NCBI GenBank assembly: GCA_025361705.1
Contig: JANYJW010000033.1
Coordinates: 60,660 to 124,659, forward strand
DNA length: 64,000 nt
Direction: 5' to 3'
Source: Gemmatimonas sp.
GTDB lineage: Bacteria > Gemmatimonadota > Gemmatimonadetes > Gemmatimonadales > Gemmatimonadaceae
Shown: in pieces, positions 16,496-24,210 of the stretch
Numbering within the stretch: the stretch's first letter is position 1
Layout of the letters: the number at the start of each line of letters is the position of its first letter
The notes under the pieces: generated by a model
The model's input: the letters and a program-made list of their open reading frames with translations, nothing else
The model's database searches: none
What the model was told of the DNA's origin: nothing
Position numbers and translations under genes: made by a program

Positions 16496-17232
16496 CCTCT
16501 TCCGGCGCGTCCGGCGCTGCCGAGCCGGGCTTCGTCATCGACCTCCCGCACTACAGCGGGCCGCTCGACCTCCTGCTCGCGCTGATCCGCGACGAGAAGG
16601 TGGACATCTACGACATTCCGGTCGCGCGCATCTGCCAGCAGTTCATCGAGCGGATGCAGCACCTCAAGCTCGATGAGGCGGCCGAGTACCTCGAGATGGC
16701 CGCGCGACTGCTGCGCATCAAGGCGCAGATGTTGCTGCCGCGTCCTGACGGCGAGGACCTGTGGGAGGATCCGCGCACCGAGCTCGTGCGCCGGCTGCTC
16801 GAGTACCAGCAGATGCGCGAGGTGGTGGACGTCCTCGAGCGCCTCGGCGAGGATCGCCGCAACCGGTTTGCCCGCAGCTACGTGCCATCGTCGTTTGCGC
16901 CCGTCGTGCGGGCACCGCTTTCGCTGTCGCTGGGCGAGCTGCTGTCGGCGGTGGATCGTGTCCTCCGCGTCGCGATGCGCCCCGAGATGCACGATGTCAT
17001 TTCGCGTCCCATCGACGTGGACGGTTTCATCGAAGTCGTGCGCGCCGTCATTGCGTTGCGTGCCGTCGCGCGGTTCCGCGACGTCGTGCCGCCGGGCTCG
17101 GAGCCGTGGGAGGTGCTGTCCGGTCTTCTCGCGCTGCTCGAGCTCGCCCGCCGTGGCGAGTTGCGCCTGGCGCAACCTCGCCCCTTTGCTTCCGTGGAGA
17201 TCCGCCGTGAATTCGCTGGCGAAGCTGCTTGA
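16492..17232 (+). CDS. scpA: Segregation and condensation protein A
   Basis: This 246-residue kleisin subunit of the SMC-ScpAB condensin is read from GTG 16492, overlapping the M50 stop (GTGA); GTG 16483 is an alternative. Typical blocks are YSGPLDLLLALIRDEKVDIYDIPVARI near the N-terminus, then EYLEMAARLLRIKAQMLLP and LVRRLLEYQQMREV. ScpA bridges SMC heads with ScpB during chromosome compaction. The scpB start lies inside the scpA end (26-base overlap), so the two are translationally coupled. Confidence 0.95.
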   Translation: MTSSGASGAAEPGFVIDLPHYSGPLDLLLALIRDEKVDIYDIPVARICQQFIERMQHLKLDEAAEYLEMAARLLRIKAQMLLPRPDGEDLWEDPRTELVRRLLEYQQMREVVDVLERLGEDRRNRFARSYVPSSFAPVVRAPLSLSLGELLSAVDRVLRVAMRPEMHDVISRPIDVDGFIEVVRAVIALRAVARFRDVVPPGSEPWEVLSGLLALLELARRGELRLAQPRPFASVEIRREFAGEAA

Positions 17233-17776
17233 GGCCGCGCTGTTCGCGAGCCCGCGCCCAGTGCCGACCGAGGAACTGGCCGCGCTCGACGCCGACGCCT
17301 CGCCGGCGGCCGTGCAATCGGCGCTCGATGAATTGCGTGAGCATTATGACGTCGACGGGCACGCCGTCGAGCTCGTCGACGCCGGGGGTGGCTGGCAGAT
17401 CCTGACGCGTCCGGAGTACACCGAGGCCATTGAGCGCGCGCAGATGGCACAGCGGCCGCGCCGGCTGTCGCCGGCAGCGCTTGAGACGCTGGCCCTCGTG
17501 GCGTACCGCCAGCCGATCGGCCGCGCCGACATCGAGGAGATTCGCGGTGTCGACGTGGGGAGCGTGCTCAAGTCGCTGCACGAGCGCGGCCTCATTGACG
17601 TCGTGGCCCGCTCCGAGGCGCTGGGGCGCCCGCTGCTGTATGGCACGACCGCCGCGTTTCTCGAACAGTTCGCCCTGCGGCACCTCGAAGAGCTGCCACG
17701 CACCGACGAACTTGCCATCGCGCTGCGCGACCGCAATCCCGACGCCGCCGAGCCCATCACCAACGAGGTCCCGTGA
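17207..17776 (+). CDS. scpB: Segregation and condensation protein B
   Basis: The 189-residue protein starts with GTG 17207 inside the scpA end. It has two winged-helix segments: LAKLLEAALFASPRPVPTEEL at the N-terminus, and LSPAALETLALVAYRQPIGRADIEEIRGVDV, the family's hallmark block. ScpB dimers bind the ScpA middle region. The stop overlaps the next gene's start (GTGA), giving one transcript from the M50 gene to the pseudouridine synthase, a common order. Confidence 0.95.
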   Translation: MNSLAKLLEAALFASPRPVPTEELAALDADASPAAVQSALDELREHYDVDGHAVELVDAGGGWQILTRPEYTEAIERAQMAQRPRRLSPAALETLALVAYRQPIGRADIEEIRGVDVGSVLKSLHERGLIDVVARSEALGRPLLYGTTAAFLEQFALRHLEELPRTDELAIALRDRNPDAAEPITNEVP

Positions 17777-18513
17777 CCGATCATGCGATGCGCATTCACC
17801 GGGCGCTGGCCCGCGCCGGCGTCGCGTCGCGTCGCAAGGCGGAGGACCTCGTGGCGGCCGGCCGCGTGCGCATCAACGGCGTGGTGGCGCGCACGGGGCA
17901 GAGCGTTGACCCCGCGCGCGATGTCATCACGGTGGATGGCGACAAGGTGTCGCGTCCGCAGAAGGTCACCTGGATGCTGCTGCACAAGCCGACCGGCGTG
18001 CTGACGTCGCGTCCCGACGGCACGGACCGGGCGACGGTATTCGAACTCGTGCCTGACGTGCCCGGGCTCACCTATGTGGGACGGCTCGACTATCTCACCG
18101 AGGGCGTGCTGCTGCTCACCACCGACGGGGAGGCGGCCCATCGTCTCACGCATCCCTCGTCGGAAATCGAGCGCACGTACGTGGCGACGGTGCGCGGGGA
18201 TGTGCCGACTGCGGTGCGCCGGGCGCGGGCCGGCGTGGAACTGGCCGACGGGTTCGTGCGTCCGGTGGCCGTCGATGCGCAGCAGGGCGAAGACCGGCAG
18301 TGGCAGATGACGGTCACCATTCGCGAAGGACGCAATCGCGAGGTGCGCCGGCTCTGCGAGGAGCTGGGGCTCGAGGTGCGGCGGCTGGTGCGCACGCAGT
18401 TCGGCCCGGTGCGGCTCGGCTCGCTCCCGGAGGGCGCGTCGCGCCCGCTCACTGGGCGCGAGATCTCGCTCATTGCGTCGCTGGGCGTCAACCCGGACGA
18501 GACTGCGGGGTAG
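17773..18513 (+). CDS. 16S/23S rRNA pseudouridine synthase (RsuA/RluB family)
   Basis: The 246-residue enzyme has an N-terminal S4 RNA-binding domain (RIHRALARAGVASRRKAEDLV). The catalytic motif VGRLDYLTEGVLLLT holds the nucleophilic Asp, and a C-terminal GRNREVRRLCEELGLEVRRL block follows. These assign it to the RsuA/RluB/RluE/RluF group. Its place after scpB suggests RluB (23S U2605-type), but the subfamily cannot be fixed from sequence alone. Confidence 0.93.
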   Translation: MTDHAMRIHRALARAGVASRRKAEDLVAAGRVRINGVVARTGQSVDPARDVITVDGDKVSRPQKVTWMLLHKPTGVLTSRPDGTDRATVFELVPDVPGLTYVGRLDYLTEGVLLLTTDGEAAHRLTHPSSEIERTYVATVRGDVPTAVRRARAGVELADGFVRPVAVDAQQGEDRQWQMTVTIREGRNREVRRLCEELGLEVRRLVRTQFGPVRLGSLPEGASRPLTGREISLIASLGVNPDETAG

Positions 18514-18589
18514 GAGCGGGTTGGTGCAAGAAGGGAAGCGGTGGGCCGTACGCTGCACGCCGTAGGCCGTCCGTGCATCAGCCGCGAGC

Positions 18590-18665
18590 CATCGACCGTC
18601 TACTGTCTCTCGTCCCTCGACCCTCGTCTCTCGTCTCTCGTCCCTCTTCTACCGCCAGCCATTTC
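18590..18665. repeat. Pyrimidine-rich short repeats before moxR
   Basis: The 169-base gap holds CATCGACCGTCTACTG followed by repeated CTCGTCCCTC / CTCGTCTCT units. This strongly strand-biased pyrimidine tract resembles the shorter GTCTACC repeat between the tRNA-Ser genes. No clear promoter is visible. Confidence 0.6.
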
Positions 18666-18682
18666 CCGACCCCGAACGATCC

Positions 18683-19633
18683 GTGCAAACTACACTCGCC
18701 CGTGCCATCGCCACCGAAGTCGCCAAGCGCGTCGTCGGTCAGGACGCCATGATCGACCGGCTGCTGATCGCCATCCTCACCGGCGGCCATGTGCTGCTGG
18801 AGGGCGTGCCGGGCCTCGCCAAGACGCTCACCGTCAAGACGCTGGCCGAGTGCCTGCACCTCTCGTTCAAGCGCATCCAGTTCACGCCCGACCTGCTCCC
18901 CGCCGATGTCGTGGGGACCCAGGTGTTCGATCAGGGGACGGCGCAGTTCTCGGTGAAGCCGGGGCCGATTTTCGCCAACATCGTGCTCGCCGACGAAATC
19001 AACCGTGCGCCGGCCAAGGTGCAGGCGGCGCTGCTCGAGGCCATGCAGGAGCATCAGGTGACGATTGGCGGGCAGTCGTTCCTGCTGGAAGAGCCGTTTC
19101 TCGTGCTCGCCACGCAGAACCCGATCGAGCAGGAGGGAACGTATCCGCTCCCCGAGGCGCAGGTGGACCGCTTCATGCTCAAGCTGCGCGTGGGCTATCC
19201 GACGCGCGACGAGGAAAAGGAGATCATGCGGCGCATGGCGTCGGGCGACGCCATTCCCGTGCGGGCCGTGGCCACGCCGGCGCAGATTCTCCAGACGCGG
19301 CACGACATCGCCGGCATTCGCCTCGATGAACGCCTGGTGGATTACATCGTCGACCTCGTGCACGCCACGCGCGCACCGGCTGACGCGGGGCTTGCCGCCC
19401 TGCAGCCGCTCATCGAGTTCGGCGCCTCGCCGCGCGCCACCATCGCGCTGGCGCAGACCGCGCGGGCGCACGCCTGGCTGCGTGGTCGCGACTACGTGTC
19501 GCCCGATGACGTCAAGGCGCTCGCGCCCGATGTCCTGCGGCACCGGGTGCTGCTCACCTACGAGGCCGAGGCCGAGAGCGTGACGCCGGACGAAGTCGTC
19601 GCGCGCATCCTCGACGCCGTCCCCGCGCCGTGA
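18683..19633 (+). CDS. MoxR-family AAA+ ATPase
   Basis: The 316-residue AAA+ protein has Walker A GVPGLAKTLTVK, Walker B IVLADEINRAP, sensor 1 LATQNPIEQEGTYPLPEAQ and an arginine finger in the ADQVDRF-like segment. MoxR ATPases act as chaperones or metal-insertion helpers for von Willebrand A-domain proteins. It is the first gene of a cluster with DUF58 and Bat proteins, whose starts and stops overlap by 1-4 bases throughout. The cluster role is probably envelope-stress or aerotolerance-related, as inferred from Bat operons in other bacteria. Confidence 0.94.
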   Translation: MQTTLARAIATEVAKRVVGQDAMIDRLLIAILTGGHVLLEGVPGLAKTLTVKTLAECLHLSFKRIQFTPDLLPADVVGTQVFDQGTAQFSVKPGPIFANIVLADEINRAPAKVQAALLEAMQEHQVTIGGQSFLLEEPFLVLATQNPIEQEGTYPLPEAQVDRFMLKLRVGYPTRDEEKEIMRRMASGDAIPVRAVATPAQILQTRHDIAGIRLDERLVDYIVDLVHATRAPADAGLAALQPLIEFGASPRATIALAQTARAHAWLRGRDYVSPDDVKALAPDVLRHRVLLTYEAEAESVTPDEVVARILDAVPAP

Positions 19634-20583
19634 CTGCCGCCGCCGCGATAACGTTGTCGCCGGCGCTCGGATCGGAGGGCGGCGTCTCAAGTGTCCCTCC
19701 CGAGATCCTGCGTCAGGTCAAGCGCATCGAACTGCGGACGCGCGGCCTCGTCAACTCGCACTTCGCCGGCGAATACCACTCGGTGTTCAAGGGGCAGGGC
19801 ATGGAGTTCGCCGAGGTGCGCGAATATCAGCCCGGCGACGAAGTGCGCACCATCGACTGGAACGTCTCGGCGCGCATGCGCCGACTCTTCGTCAAGCGGT
19901 ATGTCGAGGAGCGCGAACTCACGGTGTTGCTGCTCGTCGACTGCTCGGGCTCGGCGCGCTTCGGCACGGCTGAGCGCGACAAGCGCGCGCTGTCGGCAGA
20001 GCTGGCGGCGGTCCTCGCGCTCACGGCCACGCGCAACAACGACCGCGTTGGGCTGGTGCTCTTTTCGGATGGCATTGAGCACGTGGTGCCGCCGCGCAAG
20101 GGCCGCAAGCACGCGCTGCGCCTGGTGCGTGACGTGCTCGCGTGGCCCGCGCACCAGCGCACCACCGATCTTGCCGGCGCACTTGACCATGCGGCGCGGC
20201 TCCTGTCGCACCATGCGGTGGTCTTCGTGATCTCCGACTGGGTGGCGCCCGATCCCGAGCGCGCGCTGCGGCGGCTCCGCCAGCGGCATGATGTGGTGGG
20301 CGTGGTGCTGGATGACCCGGGAGAGCGCGAACTGCCCTCGATGGGCGTGGCGCGGCTCGTCGACCCCGAAACCGGGACGTACCTCGAGGTCGACACGAGC
20401 GACGGCGCGGTGCGCCGCGCCTATGCGGAGGCCCAGCGGTCGGAGCGTGCCGAACGCACGTCGCGCTTTCGCCGCCTCGCGATCGACGAGGTGCGGGTGC
20501 GCACCGAGGCGGGCTACGTGGACGCGCTGATGCGCTTCTTTGCGACGCGTGAGACGCGGGCGCGCCGGCGGGCGCGGCGCTGA
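19630..20583 (+). CDS. DUF58-domain protein of the moxR/bat cluster
   Basis: The 317-residue protein starts in the 4-base overlap with moxR. It has the DUF58 signature YQPGDEVRTIDWNVSARM and a VWA-like fold with VDCSGSARFG (a MIDAS-like DxSxS) and VFVISDW. DUF58 proteins are standard partners of MoxR. No transmembrane segment is obvious, so it probably acts on the cytoplasmic side of the complex. Confidence 0.92.
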   Translation: MTAAAAITLSPALGSEGGVSSVPPEILRQVKRIELRTRGLVNSHFAGEYHSVFKGQGMEFAEVREYQPGDEVRTIDWNVSARMRRLFVKRYVEERELTVLLLVDCSGSARFGTAERDKRALSAELAAVLALTATRNNDRVGLVLFSDGIEHVVPPRKGRKHALRLVRDVLAWPAHQRTTDLAGALDHAARLLSHHAVVFVISDWVAPDPERALRRLRQRHDVVGVVLDDPGERELPSMGVARLVDPETGTYLEVDTSDGAVRRAYAEAQRSERAERTSRFRRLAIDEVRVRTEAGYVDALMRFFATRETRARRRARR

Positions 20584-21530
20584 TGGCGTGGCAGGCACCG
20601 TTCGCGCTCCTGCTCGCGCTCCTTGGCGGGCTTCAGGGCGCGCCGCCGACCCGCACCGGGGCGTCGGTCGAGGTGCACCCCGCGACCGTCGCCGTGGGCG
20701 AACCGTTCACGGTGCGCGTGCGGGTGCGTGCGATGCCGGGCGCCGTCATTCGCTTTCCTGCCGTGCCCGATTCGGCGGGCGCCATTGAGGCACTCGACCC
20801 GCGTGCCATCGAGGACTCCTCGACCAGCGCTGCCTTCGACCAGACGGCGGTGTACCGCTTCATCGCCTGGGAGCCGGGGCGACGATCCGTGCCGCTGGGC
20901 GTCGTGAGCCAGGATGTGGCGCGCGGCGCGATCGCGTTCCCCGTGGACCCGCACATCGAGGTGGTCTCGCTGCTCCCGGCCGACACGGCGGAGCAGGCTC
21001 CGCGGGCGGCGCGCGCTCCGTTGGATGCGCCGCCGCTCTGGTGGCGCTGGGTGCTCGTTGCGCTCGCGGTCGTGGCCATCGTCGTAATGTCGTGGGTCGC
21101 GTGGCGTCGCCGGCGCGCGACGGCGCGCCCGGTGGATCCGTTCGCGGATGCGCAGTCGGCCTTTGCCGCCATTGATGAGCTGGGGCTGGTCGATGCGGGG
21201 GAGCCCGGGCGCGCCGTGCTTGCGTACGCCGAGGTGATGCGCGACTACCTCGCCCGCCGGTTCCCGATGGCCATCGAGGGGCTGACCACGCCGGAATTTG
21301 TGTCGGCGCTGGAGTCCAACGCGCTTCCGATCCACCCGGATGAGGTGGCGGACGTGCTCGTCGTGGCCGATGCCGTGAAGTTCGCCGGCGTGGTGGTGGA
21401 TGCCGATGCGGTGCGGCAGGTGGCGCGAGCGGCACGGGGCGTGGTGCTGGACGTACAGACGGCGCACGAGGCGCGCCTCGCCGCAACCGACAAGGGCAAG
21501 GGGCCGCGCGGTCGACGGAGGCGTGCGTGA
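20583..21530 (+). CDS. Membrane protein of the bat cluster (DUF4381/BatD-like)
   Basis: The 315-residue protein has an N-terminal signal, a 130-residue Ig-like extracytoplasmic region (VAVGEPFTVRVRV) and one membrane span (WWRWVLVALAVVAIVVMSWV). A cytoplasmic tail of about 150 residues follows. This layout is typical of the gene found between DUF58 and batA. It starts inside the DUF58 stop (TGATGG) and its stop overlaps batA. The role is probably structural in the Bat complex; the exact family name is uncertain. Confidence 0.78.
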   Translation: MAWQAPFALLLALLGGLQGAPPTRTGASVEVHPATVAVGEPFTVRVRVRAMPGAVIRFPAVPDSAGAIEALDPRAIEDSSTSAAFDQTAVYRFIAWEPGRRSVPLGVVSQDVARGAIAFPVDPHIEVVSLLPADTAEQAPRAARAPLDAPPLWWRWVLVALAVVAIVVMSWVAWRRRRATARPVDPFADAQSAFAAIDELGLVDAGEPGRAVLAYAEVMRDYLARRFPMAIEGLTTPEFVSALESNALPIHPDEVADVLVVADAVKFAGVVVDADAVRQVARAARGVVLDVQTAHEARLAATDKGKGPRGRRRRA

Positions 21531-22522
21531 CCGTCCTGCTGCGCGGCTTCGCGCTCGCGTCCCCCTGGTGGCTGCTCCTCCTGCCGCTCATCGCCTGGTG
21601 GCTCTGGTGGCGCCGGCACCGGCAGCCCGACGCAATCCTCTTTTCGCGGGTCGATCTGCTGCGTCGCGGGCCGGCGCGTGGGCGCTGGGCGGCGCGGGCG
21701 TTGCTCGTCCTGCGTGTGGTGGCCCTCGTGGGCGGCGTGCTGGCGCTCGCGCGGCCGCGTACAGGCGCCCGGACCGAGCAGGTGACGGGCGACGGCATCA
21801 GTATCATGCTCGTGGTGGACTTGTCGAGCTCGATGCTCGCCGAGGATTTTCAGCCGCAGAATCGGCTCGAAGTCGCCAAGGAGAAGATCAAGCAATTCGT
21901 GCTGGGGCGGACGTCCGATGCCGTGGGGCTGGTGTCGTTCTCGGGCGAGGCGCTCACGCAGGTGCCGCTCACCGTGGATTACCCGGTGGTTCTCGCGGCT
22001 GTCGACAACCTGCAGTCGGGGCAACTCGAAGACGGCACGGCCATCGGCACCGCCATCGCCACGGCGTCCAACCGGCTGCGCGACGCGCCGGGGCGGTCCA
22101 AGGTGATGGTGCTGCTCACCGACGGCGTGAACAACCGCGGCACCATCGATCCGCGCACGGCGGCGCAGGCTGCGGCGTCAATGGGCATTCGCATCTACAC
22201 CATCGGCGTGGGGAGCGAGGGCATGGCGCCGGTGCCGGTGGGGCGTGGCGTCTTTGGTCTGCGCTATGAGAATCGCAAGGTGGAAATCGACGAGCCGCTG
22301 CTCACGGACATCGCGCGCGGCACCGAGGGGCGGTACTTCCGCGCCCGCGACGGTGCCGCGCTGCAGCGCATCTACGAGCAGATCGACCGTCTGGAGCGCG
22401 TCCCCGTGCGCGCGTCGCGCTTCGTGCGGTACCACGAGCTTTACCCGTGGCCGCTGGGGCTCGCGCTCCTTGCACTCGTCCTCGAGCTGGGCGTGCTCGC
22501 CTGGCGGGGGCCATTGCCGTGA
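21527..22522 (+). CDS. batA: BatA-like von Willebrand A membrane protein
   Basis: The 331-residue protein has two N-terminal membrane segments around WWLLLLPLIAWWLWW and VLRVVALVGGVLAL. A VWA domain with an intact MIDAS motif (VVDLSSSM, and LLTDGVNN later) follows, with a final membrane span. BatA and BatB form a membrane complex implicated in aerotolerance in Bacteroides and in spirochetes. The GTG start overlaps the upstream stop. Confidence 0.88.
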   Translation: MTVLLRGFALASPWWLLLLPLIAWWLWWRRHRQPDAILFSRVDLLRRGPARGRWAARALLVLRVVALVGGVLALARPRTGARTEQVTGDGISIMLVVDLSSSMLAEDFQPQNRLEVAKEKIKQFVLGRTSDAVGLVSFSGEALTQVPLTVDYPVVLAAVDNLQSGQLEDGTAIGTAIATASNRLRDAPGRSKVMVLLTDGVNNRGTIDPRTAAQAAASMGIRIYTIGVGSEGMAPVPVGRGVFGLRYENRKVEIDEPLLTDIARGTEGRYFRARDGAALQRIYEQIDRLERVPVRASRFVRYHELYPWPLGLALLALVLELGVLAWRGPLP

Positions 22523-24210
22523 TGATCGCCTGGGAACGCCCGCTGCTGCTCCTCGTCGCGCTGGCCGTCGCGTCGCTTGGCGCGGGCGCCGCGTACCTGT
22601 GGCAGCACCGGCGGGGCGCGCGGCTCGCCGCGCTCGGCTCCGACGCGGCGTTGCAACGGCTCGCCCCGTCGGCGCGGTCGGGGGCGGGGCTGCGGCGCGC
22701 GCTGCGCCTTGGCGCGGCGAGCGTGCTCGCGAGTCTCGCGCTGGCCGGGCCGCGCTGGGGAACGGCCCGCGAGTTGGTGCGCACCAACGGCGGCGACGTG
22801 GTGCTCGCGATGGATGCGTCGCTGTCGATGCTCGCCGACGACGAGCGTCCCACGCGTCTCGAGCGCATGAAACAGGAGGTGCGCCGCTTCCGTGCCGCGT
22901 CGCCGGGTGATCGCGTGGCGCTCATTGCCTTCGCCGGGCGCGCCTATGTACTCTCGCCGCTCACCGCCGATGACGGCGCGCTCGAGCTCTTCCTCGACAA
23001 CCTCGATCCGTCAATCGTCGGCCAGCCGGGGACGGCGATTGCACCAGCAATTACTGGCGCGCTCGACCTGCTGTCGGCCGCGCAGGGTGGGGCGGGGAAA
23101 GCCATCGTGCTCCTCACCGACGGGGAGGGCTTTGACGATCGTGCCGATGCCATCAAGGCGGCGCAACGCGCGCGTCAGCTTGGCGTGCGGCTGGTGACCG
23201 TGGGCTTCGGCACCGAGGGCGGGACGTCGATTCCGCTGCGCAGCAGCGCGGGCGTGGAGGCCAAGCGCGACGAGAACGGAGACATCGTCATCACGCGCTA
23301 CGCCCCCGGGCTCCTGGCGGAGCTTGCGCGCGTGGCCGACGGCGAGTTCATCGCAGCCGACGCCAGCGACAAGGGCACCCGCATGGCGCGCGCCCTCTCG
23401 TCGCTCGAGGCGCGGCAGCGTGCGTCCGAGGCGGGGCTTGCCATGCCGGCCCGTTACCAATGGCCGCTGGGACTCGCGGTGCTGTTGCTGCTCTTCGACG
23501 CGTGGCGTACCGATGGCGGACGCGTGACGCGCCAGCCGCTGCCGGCGTGGCTGCTGCGCCGACGTGCGGCGCGAGGCGCAGCCACGACCATCGCCATGCT
23601 GTGCCTGCTGCCGGCCGCCGCCGGCGCGCAGTCGCTCGCGGATCGCGCCCTCGCCGACTTCAAGGCGGGGCGCACTGCGGATGCCGTGCGCGGGTACCGC
23701 GATGCCGTCGGACGTGGCGATCGGTCGCCGCGCACACTGTACAACTTCGGCACGGTGCTTCTCGCCGCGGATTCGCTTGACGCGGCCGTCGACGCACTCG
23801 AGCGCGCCAGCGTCGGCGCGCCGGCGGGGCTCCGCGACCGCGCGCTCTACAACCAGGGGCTGGCACTCCTCCACCGGGCGCGCCGCGCGGACGGCGACGA
23901 CCGCGCTTCGTCGGTGCGCGGCGCACTCGCCGCGTTCCGCACGCTGCTGCTGGCGCGCTCCGACGATGCGGACTCGCGCTGGAACTACGAGCTCGCCCTG
24001 CGACTCAAGAAGATGCCGCCCTCGTCGTCAGGTGGCGGTTCCCGCGATGACCAGCAGGGACAGCCGCAGCAGCCGCGCGATCCGGCCGCGATGTCCAAGC
24101 TGCAGGCCGAGCAACTGCTCGATGCCGCGGCGCGTGAGGAACGCGACACGCAGTCGCGCCGCCGTCGCGTGCCGCAGCGCGACCGCCCCCCCGGGGGAAA
24201 GGACTGGTGA
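22522..24210 (+). CDS. BatB-BatC fusion: VWA domain plus TPR
   Basis: The 562-residue protein begins at ATG 22522 (TGATG overlap); GTG 22519 is the alternative. The N-terminal 320 residues are BatB-like: two membrane segments, a VWA domain (LAMDASLSML, LLTDGEG) and a span near WPLGLAVLLLLF. The C-terminal 240 residues carry TPR-like repeats (ALADFKAGRTADAVRGYRDA) and a basic Gln/Arg-rich tail. The tail matches the separate TPR protein BatC, so two usual genes are one here. Start and stop overlaps with batA and the next gene imply strict co-translation. Confidence 0.85.
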   Translation: MIAWERPLLLLVALAVASLGAGAAYLWQHRRGARLAALGSDAALQRLAPSARSGAGLRRALRLGAASVLASLALAGPRWGTARELVRTNGGDVVLAMDASLSMLADDERPTRLERMKQEVRRFRAASPGDRVALIAFAGRAYVLSPLTADDGALELFLDNLDPSIVGQPGTAIAPAITGALDLLSAAQGGAGKAIVLLTDGEGFDDRADAIKAAQRARQLGVRLVTVGFGTEGGTSIPLRSSAGVEAKRDENGDIVITRYAPGLLAELARVADGEFIAADASDKGTRMARALSSLEARQRASEAGLAMPARYQWPLGLAVLLLLFDAWRTDGGRVTRQPLPAWLLRRRAARGAATTIAMLCLLPAAAGAQSLADRALADFKAGRTADAVRGYRDAVGRGDRSPRTLYNFGTVLLAADSLDAAVDALERASVGAPAGLRDRALYNQGLALLHRARRADGDDRASSVRGALAAFRTLLLARSDDADSRWNYELALRLKKMPPSSSGGGSRDDQQGQPQQPRDPAAMSKLQAEQLLDAAAREERDTQSRRRRVPQRDRPPGGKDW

